Positions 19,401 to 25,605 of a stretch of DNA of 61,244 nucleotides are shown piece by piece. Below the pieces are notes generated by a model. The model was not told the DNA's origin. It worked only from the letters and a program-made list of their open reading frames with translations, and made no database searches. The stretch spans positions 1 through 61,244 of the forward strand of contig JAFSXR010000012.1 in NCBI GenBank assembly GCA_017443985.1, read 5' to 3'. The translations under genes and the position numbers were made by a program. Origin of the DNA: Synergistaceae bacterium (GTDB lineage Bacteria; Synergistota; Synergistia; Synergistales; Aminobacteriaceae). How positions within the stretch are numbered: the first letter of the stretch is position 1; each line of letters starts with the position of its first letter.

Positions 19401-20242
19401 AGGGAGCTATCAGCGGCTTCAAGTGGCTCGACTTGATCACAAAAATTCATAACTCTAATGGAATTAGATACGCCTCTGTTAATGCGCCGCTGGCTTTGCA
19501 GACGGGGAAGTTATTAATAAAATCAGGCTCAATAGCTAACGCATACAACAAAGACCCGATTTATACGTATGCAAAGTTAATCAAGGACGGAGTTGTAAAC
19601 TTCAGCGGAAAAGAACCGACCATTGACTTCATGACCGAGAGCAATATTAACTATCAGCTCATCAACGCGATACAGGGCGGAAGCAAGGGCGGACTTGACG
19701 CTTTATTCAAGGGCGGAGCGTCAACCTTGCAGGACGGATTAAAAGCCTTCTTAACGGGCGGAATGGCAGGAGCTGAAAAAGTCGCTTCAACGGGAGATTT
19801 TAGAATTGTCAACCTAAGAATTTCGGGCAAAGCCGTGTCGCCTTCGTTCTCCGGGTTAAAAATCGGGCCGTCAACTTTGAAGAAAGAGGAGCAGCCGAAA
19901 GCCCAGACAGCCGACACGAAGGACAATCAAAAAGAAAATTTCCAAGAGAAAATTATTAACCGCGCTGTCGATGTAATTTTGCCGACTAATAATAACGACG
20001 CTAAGAAAAAACTTGAAGAAGCAATCAAGAAAAATATTCCAAGCGTCGCGCCGAAGACTCAAACACAGACTTCAGGGACAACGGCCGCGCCTTCGACTTC
20101 GACAAATTCGACAACTCCGACACAAAAAAAGGACATTAAAGATGCAATTAAAGATGGCGTTCAAAATGCACTGAAAGACCCGAAAAATCAGGAGCGTCTT
20201 AAACAGGAACTGCAAAAAGGATTAGGAGGCCTCTTTAGATGA
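16445..20242 (+). CDS. AsmA/TamB-like envelope protein, 1265 residues
   Basis: A single N-terminal membrane helix (about residues 40-65, FIKFMAGVFLILAVLVVVLSL) is followed by ~1000 residues of repeated short beta strands. Recurring patterns such as LSGTVNLT..GN and IKGSLTSPAF..F are typical of the AsmA/TamB superfamily. Those proteins form long grooves across the periplasm and move phospholipids or assist outer-membrane protein assembly. The C-terminus turns Pro/Thr-rich, then basic and helical. The start is TTG with AGGAG 11 nt upstream. The stop overlaps the next start (ATGA). A degenerate heptamer array is embedded at 16943-16977. A whole-length AsmA versus TamB assignment needs profile comparison. 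Confidence 0.75.
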   Translation: MAHELEVDDILIPKPQHTTRRRRAVPPTPPKQKTKGSGGFIKFMAGVFLILAVLVVVLSLADIGGSAILSMAQKYLDENYKISLNAEKMTGNPIKGYTLHNFEIADGNNNNQKILSAGFLSGRVNFPALFTGKIRLAEISLGGMDMDVDNLLKTIEKLKGKFSSVSFNSYSLPSASYLITAAYAEDENKKAVPEIPLDKFILKDSKFSSQYGVVEVNEIGADLINFNIDVDGNINGLPVKGDIDMGEEAGFTAVNRSEFNLGSGKILATGGLINNKLDLHASLENLDLSEMTALYPEMLNAKDFSGKANFNADVLGTLEAPKISGTFDYKGSKIYGFPVEHASANLSYSDNRFAVNNIQANALNIPIQGELAVANRPNEITSVMIKLDGTEANLDGLDKILRIPELKTLSGKVETFNANISGPVNALNGLVNFNAPKISYEGKAVTNIKAQLKLANSDTAHVDGKFNFEGANGFLQGTIASMLIKPNFNLTAKLANLDVKKIEYMIPNARDYKLSGIITAEATLKGNIANPAVKGSLTSPAFSGFDQKITKPVINFEFANKTLTLSKTEGTLNGMPINLSGTVGLLPSSNPNLNINATIAMSPANLKAYVPDIDSYALKGTINAGLKIQGSVNNPSIKLLASSQNLQAMNIITARDIELTTTAGGDLTKLEKISINASAKSIIASGVTFNGVNAAINKNGDKISLDTLKASSGAGTITGTGTASASGKEPLNFNFNFNKLALASLAAASGVDVKGELSGSLKIAGANDNPEIFFNAGIPSLNAMGFALNNIVADLSGNSNNLKFNKVTADFEGSELVALGNIQFSPLKYNVALSGNNIKLENLLREMPDMKNKLSGTAGLTFNLTGNEKGATGKGTITSPAIKAFGLNLTKINVPLSYTGNSFASNNATANFYGGTAKNTLNFDIKNMKFTDNVEASGIDVNALIQDAAGGLEGKITGAGKFSMKINGAVKDTANYSGTGNFSMGEGAISGFKWLDLITKIHNSNGIRYASVNAPLALQTGKLLIKSGSIANAYNKDPIYTYAKLIKDGVVNFSGKEPTIDFMTESNINYQLINAIQGGSKGGLDALFKGGASTLQDGLKAFLTGGMAGAEKVASTGDFRIVNLRISGKAVSPSFSGLKIGPSTLKKEEQPKAQTADTKDNQKENFQEKIINRAVDVILPTNNNDAKKKLEEAIKKNIPSVAPKTQTQTSGTTAAPSTSTNSTTPTQKKDIKDAIKDGVQNALKDPKNQERLKQELQKGLGGLFR
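16943..16977 (-). repeat. Heptamer array inside AsmA-like coding region
   Basis: TTAACTCCTACAGTCTGCC and following C-rich units on the plus strand, read in frame as NSYSLPSASYL. Substitutions have removed the in-frame TAA that a perfect array would carry. Confidence 0.5.
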
Positions 20243-20856
20243 TGAGAATACTTCATGACCCGGTAAGACTTTTATTAACGATCCCGGCTCTTATATGGGC
20301 GTTATCGTTCCATGAATTTTGCCACGGCTTTGCGGCGAAGATGGCAGGCGATCCGACTGCTGAACGTTCCGGCAGGCTTTCATTAAATCCTTTTGCTCAT
20401 TTTGATTTAGTCGGAACTTTAATGCTATTGTTCGTCGGTTTCGGGTGGGCAAAGCCCGTTCCAATTAACGCGAGATACTTTAAGCACCCCCGCAGAGATT
20501 TAATAATCGTATCGCTTGCAGGGGTAGCCGGAAATATTTTGACCGCTGTCGTTACAGTTTTATTCTTTAGATTTTTGGGCGACTACTGGTTCAAATTTAC
20601 GGGACGCGCAGGGCTTATATTTTTAATTCAAATGGTGAATATTAACATGGGCTTGGCGGCGTTCAATTTAATTCCTATACCGCCGCTTGACGGCTCAAGA
20701 GTTCTTGAAGCTTTCCTGCCGTATAAATATCTTCACTATTATTACTGGCTCGAACACTACGGAATGATTATTCTGCTCGTGTTATTAATGACGGGAATAA
20801 TAAATTTTATTTTCGACCCGATTATAAATATTCTCTGGGCTCTGCTTCCGATGTAA
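20239..20856 (+). CDS. Site-2-protease-like M50 metalloprotease
   Basis: A 205-residue membrane protein of the small Rip/M50 group. The zinc motif HEFCH sits near the N-terminus in a helix (ALSFHEFCHGFAAKMAGD). The second-site motif is NLIPIPPLDGSRVLE, whose Asp is the third ligand. It has about five membrane helices and no PDZ domain. Such proteases cut substrates within the membrane, often anti-sigma factors. ATGA overlap with the AsmA-like gene implies translational coupling and perhaps a shared envelope role, which is inference. Confidence 0.88.
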   Translation: MMRILHDPVRLLLTIPALIWALSFHEFCHGFAAKMAGDPTAERSGRLSLNPFAHFDLVGTLMLLFVGFGWAKPVPINARYFKHPRRDLIIVSLAGVAGNILTAVVTVLFFRFLGDYWFKFTGRAGLIFLIQMVNINMGLAAFNLIPIPPLDGSRVLEAFLPYKYLHYYYWLEHYGMIILLVLLMTGIINFIFDPIINILWALLPM

Positions 20857-20864
20857 ATTTTTTG

Positions 20865-20880
20865 TCCTAACTCCTTACTC
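20865..20880 (-). repeat. Short heptamer array after M50 gene
   Basis: TCCTAACTCCTTACTC on the plus strand, just after the M50 stop codon. Confidence 0.45.
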
Positions 20881-20888
20881 TTTTCAAA

Positions 20889-21077
20889 ATGTATCTAAAA
20901 ATAAAGCTCGTAAAGTCCCTCACTGAACTTGTACGAGCGGTGGCGGAGTTAATCCGCGCCATAAACTCACGTTAGTAATCTTCCGCTTGAAGGCTTTTGC
21001 CTGAGGTGGGGATTGCAGTCCCTACTTCAGCACAGCCTTCTCAATTAACGTCCGACCTCTCCCGGACGGTTTTATTA
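20889..21077. other. Highly structured intergenic element (ncRNA candidate)
   Basis: Five successive hairpins in under 190 bp. GCTCGTA (20906-20912) pairs with TACGAGC (20932-20938) and extends with AAGT/ACTT. GCGGA (20943-20947) pairs with TCCGC (20953-20957). AGGC-TTTT-GCCT is at 20991-21002. A 12-bp stem joins 21001-21012 to 21019-21030, overlapping the third by 2 bp. CGTCCG (21049-21054) with CGGACG (21063-21068) is followed by a T-rich run. Read on the minus strand the first hairpin also precedes a U-rich tract, so the transcribed strand is uncertain. A 28-codon ORF (20889-20975, MYLKIKLVKSLTELVRAVAE...) lies in the first part without a clear SD. It could be a small RNA or the end of a lost mobile element. 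Confidence 0.4.
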
Positions 21078-21111
21078 TTAATATTATTATACCTCACGAC
21101 CGTTTTATTAA

Positions 21112-21591
21112 TTACGCTAAAAAATCGTGCCCTGCGCTTGGAATATTATCGACTCTGACCTCCGGGAGCTCCGGCGGATTTCCTTTTTCTTTTTCACTCT
21201 CAACGAGTTCATTAAATTCTTCAGCGTCAAGAACTTCACGCTCAAGCAAAACTTCGGCGATTTTATCAAGCAGTGCGCGACGTTCTGTCAAAATTTCCTT
21301 TGCGCGTTCGTAACAATCATCGATAATTTTCTTGACTTCCTTGTCAATCGCGTAGGCTACTTCTTCGCTGTAGTTTCTGTCTTCGGAAATGTCCCGGCCT
21401 AAGAAAATTTCTTCGCGCTTCTTTCCAAGTTTCACAAGTCCTATAGAGTCGCTCATTCCGAGCTGGGTTACCATTTGACGCGCTGTTTCTGTTGCTTTTT
21501 CGAGGTCATTTGCCGCGCCGCTTGTAACGTCATCAAAGACAATTTCTTCGCTTACACGGCCGCTCAATAAAATTGCAATTCTGTTCATCAA
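21112..21591 (-). pseudogene. ftsH 3' fragment (duplicate C-terminus)
   Basis: A 159-codon open frame closely matching the last ~150 residues of the intact FtsH encoded at 22355-24235 ([49 protein letters not shown]). It lacks the membrane, AAA+ and HExxH parts, so it cannot be an active protease alone. Homology begins a few codons before the apparent Met and breaks towards the 128-bp repeat at 21620. Its tail (VESEKEKGNPPELPEVRVDN...) differs from the intact gene and may be the ancestral FtsH tail. Synonymous differences between the copies are numerous, so the duplication is old or came from a related strain. Confidence 0.8.
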
Positions 21592-21619
21592 GTCAGACTT
21601 TCTTTCTTAAATCTTTCTT

Positions 21620-21747
21620 AGAGCCTGTTCAGTATCTTTCTGGGAATCGAAAATATCTCTCGTTGCTGACTGAGAAAATTTAGCTTCAGTTAAATTTCGA
21701 TAAAACCTTGTGAGAACTGAATAATTTTTAGATACTAAACAGGCTCT
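21620..21747. mobile_element. 128-bp inverted-repeat element, copy 1 (MITE-like)
   Basis: The ends AGAGCCTGTTCAGTATCT and (reverse) AGAGCCTGTTTAGTATCT form an 18-bp terminal inverted repeat with one mismatch. There is no coding capacity. It matches copy 2 at 22145-22272 over all 128 bp with one visible difference (GAGAACTG versus GAAAACTG). It sits just upstream of the ftsH fragment. No convincing target duplication is seen; the flanks are ...CTT and AAGG.... Confidence 0.75.
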
Positions 21748-21831
21748 AAGGACTTCAAGAACGATGAGAAAACTCGTGAGAAATTACTCTCGGCACTTTC
21801 AAACTCAGAGGGACAGGTTCAGGTCTACAGC
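21748..21831 (+). other. Possible coding relic between repeat copy 1 and glycine-rich ORF
   Basis: On the plus strand the frame directly after the repeat reads KDFKNDEKTREKLLSALSNS and onward to VQVYS without a stop. The composition looks protein-like. It has no start and no recognised family. It may be the tail of a gene broken by the repeat, or chance. Confidence 0.2.
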
Positions 21832-22112
21832 ATTTTTTTTATCGCTTCAGAGAGATCTTGAGTTATTGTTGCATCAATTTTATCTTTCATTCCCAAAGCT
21901 CCAACTACTCCTCCCACTCCAGCACCTAATTTTGTACCAACCAACGCTCCACCACCTATAGCTGGAAGTAAAGCGGGAAGAGCAGCTAGCGAAGCACCCC
22001 CTGTGAAAGCTGCACCAGCAACACACACAACACCTGCAATACAGCCCCAAAAGCCCCCCTTTAAAGTACCTTCAACAGTATCACCAGTAACTTGACGTAT
22101 ATCTCTACCCAT
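21825..22112 (-). CDS. Small glycine-zipper hydrophobic protein
   Basis: 95 residues from ATG 22112, which has GAGGG 7 nt upstream; an ATG at 22130 lacks an SD. MGRDIRQVTGDTVEGTLKGG leads into two hydrophobic Gly/Ala-rich segments (FWGCIAGVVCVAGAAFTGG; LPALLPAIGGGALVGTKLG) with repeated GxxxG spacing, then a charged helix (KDKIDATITQDLSEAIKKML). Glycine-zipper helices pack tightly in membranes and occur in bacteriocins, effectors and membrane stress proteins. The class cannot be resolved. It lies as cargo between two 128-bp repeats, which suggests recent acquisition. Confidence 0.55.
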   Translation of the reverse strand: MGRDIRQVTGDTVEGTLKGGFWGCIAGVVCVAGAAFTGGASLAALPALLPAIGGGALVGTKLGAGVGGVVGALGMKDKIDATITQDLSEAIKKML

Positions 22113-22144
22113 TACATATCCCTCACTCATAAAAAATTTTTGTA

Positions 22145-22272
22145 AGAGCCTGTTCAGTATCTTTCTGGGAATCGAAAATATCTCTCGTTGCTGACTGAGA
22201 AAATTTAGCTTCAGTTAAATTTCGATAAAACCTTGTGAAAACTGAATAATTTTTAGATACTAAACAGGCTCT
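22145..22272. mobile_element. 128-bp inverted-repeat element, copy 2 (MITE-like)
   Basis: Same length, orientation and sequence as copy 1 apart from one base. The flanks are GTA and TAA, compatible with a TA duplication at this copy only. It lies between the glycine-zipper ORF and the intact ftsH. The two direct copies bracket about 400 bp, like a miniature composite element. Confidence 0.75.
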
Positions 22273-22354
22273 TAAATCTTAAATAATTTTTCTTAAAATA
22301 ATTTTTATTTAATTACTTGAAATATCGCTATTTGCGAAAGTATATCATATTCAC

Positions 22355-24235
22355 TTACCTGCCGTCCTGCCTGACGGCAGGCAGGTCGTCCTCGTGCATA
22401 AGTTTGTCGAGTTCTTCCGCGTCAATAACTTCACGCTCCAATAGCACGCCTGCGATCTTATCGAGCAGGGCTCGGTGTTCTGTCAAAATTTCTTTTGAAC
22501 GTTCGTAACAATCGTCGATAATTTTTTTGACTTCCTTGTCAATCGCATAGGCAACTTCTTCGCTGTAATTTCTGTCCTCCGAAATGTCCCGGCCCAAGAA
22601 AATTTCTTCGCGCTTCTTTCCAAGTTTCACGAGGCCGAGAGCGTCGCTCATGCCAAGCTGGGTTACCATTTGCCGCGCAGTCTCCGTAGCTTTTTCGAGG
22701 TCGTTGGCCGCGCCGCTTGTAACGTCATTAAAAACAATTTCCTCGCTCACCCGTCCGCTCAATAAAATTGAAATCCTGTTCATTAACTCGGACTTTGAGA
22801 TTAAAAATCTGTCCTCCTCCGGGAGCTGAAGAGTGTAGCCGAGTGCCGCGTGTCCTCTAGGAATGATTGAAATCTTGTGAACGGGGTCAGCACCGGGCAG
22901 AATTTTTGCGACAATCGCGTGGCCTGTCTCATGGTAGGCAATAATTTTTTTCTCATGGTCGTTGATTATGCGGCTCTTTCTTTCAGGGCCTGCCATGACG
23001 CGCTCAATGCCTTCCTCTAAATCTTCCATCGTGATTTTTTCTTTGTCCTTACGTGCCGCGAGCAAGGCTCCTTCATTGACGAGGTTTTCAATGTCTGCTC
23101 CGACAAGTCCCGGAGTGCTGCGTGCGAGGACGCTGACATCGACATCATCAGCAAATTGTTTTTCTTTCATGTGAACTTTCAAAATTTCTTCGCGGCCTTT
23201 AACGTCAGGACGGTCAACGACAATATGCCTGTCAAAGCGTCCCGGCCTCAACAAAGCAGGGTCGAGAATATCAGGTCTGTTAGTCGCGGCGATTAATACG
23301 GTGTTGCTGTTGTCGTCAAAACCGTCAAGCTCAACAAGAATTTGATTGAGAGTCTGTTCGCGCTCGTCATGTCCTCCGCCAAGTCCTGCGCCCCTGTGCC
23401 TTCCTACTGCGTCAATCTCGTCAATAAAAATTATGCACGGCTGATATTTTTTTGCTTGAGCGAAAAGATCTCTGACTCTCGCAGCTCCGACTCCGACTAG
23501 CATTTCGACAAATTCAGAACCGCTTGTGCAGAAGAACGGGACATCGGCTTCACCGGCGGCGGCTCTTGCCAAAAGAGTTTTACCTGTGCCGGGAGGGCCG
23601 ACGAGTAAAACGCCCTTCGGAACTTTTGCGCCGAGCTTCTTAAATTTTTCCGGGTCTTTCAGGAAGTGAATGACCTCCTGCAATTCTTCTTTAGCTTCAT
23701 CACAGCCGGCGACAGCGTCAAATTTTATTTTAGGTTTGTTGTCTAAAAATAATTTTGCTTTGCTCCGTCCGAACGACATCAAACGGCTTGGCCCGCCTCC
23801 GCCCTGCATACTGTTCATAAAGTAGACCCACACGCCGATTAATAAAAGCGTCGGGAAGAGGGACGTTAATAAAGTCATTACCCAGCTGTTTCGCTGCGGA
23901 GCTTCGACCGTTACCGTAACGCCCTTAGCTGCCGCTCTGTCAGCAAGCCCGGAAACATCGAGCCTGTATGTTAAAAATCTCTGACCGTCCGCAAGTTCGC
24001 CTTGAATGACCGCAGAACTTGACTCGCCGGGAACAGTGTTGTTTCTTATCTGTAAAATTTTTATTCGTCCTGCGTCAAGTTCTTTTAGAAATTGGCTGTA
24101 ACTTATTTCATCATATTGTTTCTGAACTTCTTCGGGCGTTAAATATGAGTTGACCATCGACACAACGACAAGCACAAGCACAAGATAAAGCCCTAGATTT
24201 TTTACGACTTTGTTCAAGATGAAAAATTCCTCCAT
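22355..24235 (-). CDS. ftsH: ATP-dependent zinc metalloprotease FtsH
   Basis: 626 residues. Two membrane helices (about 10-30 and 110-135) flank a periplasmic domain. An AAA+ domain follows with Walker A GPPGTGKT, Walker [14 protein letters not shown] and the second region of homology [20 protein letters not shown]. The M41 protease carries HETGH and later the Asp ligand in [11 protein letters not shown]. It degrades membrane and regulatory proteins. The final residues ([11 protein letters not shown]) are encoded by a palindromic insert at 22358-22381 and differ from the tail preserved in the adjacent fragment. Divergent from rlmN. Confidence 0.97.
   Translation of the reverse strand: MEEFFILNKVVKNLGLYLVLVLVVVSMVNSYLTPEEVQKQYDEISYSQFLKELDAGRIKILQIRNNTVPGESSSAVIQGELADGQRFLTYRLDVSGLADRAAAKGVTVTVEAPQRNSWVMTLLTSLFPTLLLIGVWVYFMNSMQGGGGPSRLMSFGRSKAKLFLDNKPKIKFDAVAGCDEAKEELQEVIHFLKDPEKFKKLGAKVPKGVLLVGPPGTGKTLLARAAAGEADVPFFCTSGSEFVEMLVGVGAARVRDLFAQAKKYQPCIIFIDEIDAVGRHRGAGLGGGHDEREQTLNQILVELDGFDDNSNTVLIAATNRPDILDPALLRPGRFDRHIVVDRPDVKGREEILKVHMKEKQFADDVDVSVLARSTPGLVGADIENLVNEGALLAARKDKEKITMEDLEEGIERVMAGPERKSRIINDHEKKIIAYHETGHAIVAKILPGADPVHKISIIPRGHAALGYTLQLPEEDRFLISKSELMNRISILLSGRVSEEIVFNDVTSGAANDLEKATETARQMVTQLGMSDALGLVKLGKKREEIFLGRDISEDRNYSEEVAYAIDKEVKKIIDDCYERSKEILTEHRALLDKIAGVLLEREVIDAEELDKLMHEDDLPAVRQDGR
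22358..22381 (-). repeat. Palindromic insert forming ftsH 3' end
   Basis: CCTGCCGTC (22358-22366) and GACGGCAGG (22373-22381) are perfect 9-bp inverted arms around a 6-nt loop. They overlap the last FtsH codons and stop just before the TAA. No U-tract follows, so it is not a standard terminator. Confidence 0.55.
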
Positions 24236-24282
24236 TTCCAGTGATATATAATGACTTTAGTATAACAGAGGAGGAAAATTAA

Positions 24283-25311
24283 ATGACTTGCGACGCATTA
24301 GAACTTTCATTAAATGACTGGCAGATATTATTTTCAAAATGGAACGAGCAAAAATTTCGGGCCGCTCAGGTTTGTCAATGGATATACGCAAAAAAAATTT
24401 TTAATTATCACGACATGACAAATCTCTCGAAAGACATTCGCGCAAAATTAACAGAGAGCGTTTTAATGACGCTGCCGGTATTAATTAAACAGCAGACTTC
24501 AAAGGACGGGACAAAAAAATTTTTATGGCTCTTGGCTGACGGAAATAAAATCGAGAGCGTTTTATTAAATCACGGCGGACACATGACGGCGTGTATATCG
24601 AGTCAGGCCGGCTGTCCTTTAGGCTGTGTGTTCTGCGAGACGGGCGCAAACGGTTTCACGAGAAATTTATCACGCGGAGAAATTCTCGGACAGTTTTTAA
24701 TGATGGAAAAAATTAACGGAGCTGACATTAATAATATCGTCTTTATGGGAATGGGCGAGCCGTTTTTGAACGAAGATAATATTTTTGCGGCGATACGCGC
24801 ATTAAATGACAAGGACATGAGAAATTTAGGAGCGCGGCACATAACTATTTCAACGTCGGGAATTGTGCCGGGCATTGAAGATTTAGCGGACTTTGAAATC
24901 CCTTTGAGGCTTTCAGTTTCTCTTCACGCGCCTAATGATGCTCTGCGCTCAAAATTAATGCCCGTCAATAATAAATATCCGCTCGCTAAATTAACCGCCG
25001 CGTTGAGGCATTATAAAGAACGGACGGGCGAAAGAATTACGATTGAATACGCTTTAATCGACCGCGTTAATGATGACGTTCAATATGCTTACGAAATGGC
25101 AGCACTGCTTGACGGCTTGAGCCCGTACATAAATTTAATTCCGTTCAATCCGATACCGTCAAAGCCGGAATTAAAACGCTCGCAGGAAGCTCGGATAAAA
25201 GAATTTTGCAGGGCACTGAGCGAATTAAAAATTGAGTTTGAACTCCGCAAGGAACGCGGACGGGATATTATGGCGGCATGCGGACAATTAGCAGGGGCAA
25301 AAAAATTTTAG
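24283..25311 (+). CDS. rlmN: 23S rRNA/tRNA adenine C2-methyltransferase RlmN
   Basis: A 342-residue radical SAM enzyme that methylates A2503 of 23S rRNA and A37 of some tRNAs. CISSQAGCPLGCVFC supplies the CxxxCxxC [4Fe-4S] motif, and the preceding Cys matches the family's methyl-carrying region. IVFMGMGEPFLN binds SAM. The C-terminal AACGQLAG carries the second catalytic Cys. Length matches the family. SD GAGGAGG is well placed. A tRNA promoter starts within 2 bp of its stop codon. Confidence 0.97.
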   Translation: MTCDALELSLNDWQILFSKWNEQKFRAAQVCQWIYAKKIFNYHDMTNLSKDIRAKLTESVLMTLPVLIKQQTSKDGTKKFLWLLADGNKIESVLLNHGGHMTACISSQAGCPLGCVFCETGANGFTRNLSRGEILGQFLMMEKINGADINNIVFMGMGEPFLNEDNIFAAIRALNDKDMRNLGARHITISTSGIVPGIEDLADFEIPLRLSVSLHAPNDALRSKLMPVNNKYPLAKLTAALRHYKERTGERITIEYALIDRVNDDVQYAYEMAALLDGLSPYINLIPFNPIPSKPELKRSQEARIKEFCRALSELKIEFELRKERGRDIMAACGQLAGAKKF

Positions 25312-25312
25312 C

Positions 25313-25340
25313 TTGACGCAAAAATTTTCAAGAGTATAAT
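25313..25340 (+). promoter_or_regulatory. Sigma-70-like promoter of tRNA-Leu
   Basis: TTGACG (25313-25318), a 16-bp spacer and a perfect TATAAT (25335-25340). This is the strongest promoter match seen in the window. It sits 30 bp before the mature tRNA 5' end. Confidence 0.85.
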
Positions 25341-25369
25341 ACTCTTTCGTCATGCCTCACTATGAAAGT

Positions 25370-25460
25370 GCGGGGGTGGCGGAATTGGTAGACGCGCAAG
25401 ACTAAGGATCTTGTGGCTAACTAAATGGCTGTGGGAGTTCGATTCTCCCCCTCCGCACCA
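25370..25460 (+). tRNA. tRNA-Leu(AAG)
   Basis: A 91-nt cloverleaf with a long variable arm typical of Leu. The acceptor GCGGGGG pairs with CCTCCGC, and CCA is encoded. The anticodon stem CAAGA/TCTTG encloses the loop CTAAGGA, so positions 34-36 (25404-25406) read AAG. Such a tRNA would read CUU/CUC and, if A34 is deaminated to inosine, CUA too. Bacteria more often use GAG here. GTTCGATTC is the T loop. Confidence 0.92.
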
Positions 25461-25480
25461 AATTAATCAAGAAAATTATC

Positions 25481-25521
25481 GCTCTCTGGAGTTATTCTTC
25501 AGAGAGCTTATTCTCTTTTAT
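25481..25521 (+). terminator. Terminator after tRNA-Leu
   Basis: GCTCTCTG (25481-25488) pairs with CAGAGAGC (25500-25507), and TTATTCTCTTTT follows. It separates the tRNA from uvrA. Confidence 0.8.
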
Positions 25522-25605
25522 ACTCTGTTTTGTTATCATGATTAAAATTTTTAATGACAGCACGAAAAAAAATCTTATCTTAAAAAAATTAAGGAGCAAA
25601 GAATT

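Noticed and set aside
21620-21747. Assignment of the 128-bp element to a named IS family
   Set aside because: The AGAGCCTGTT ends resemble those of several DDE transposons, but no transposase is present and target duplications are inconsistent.
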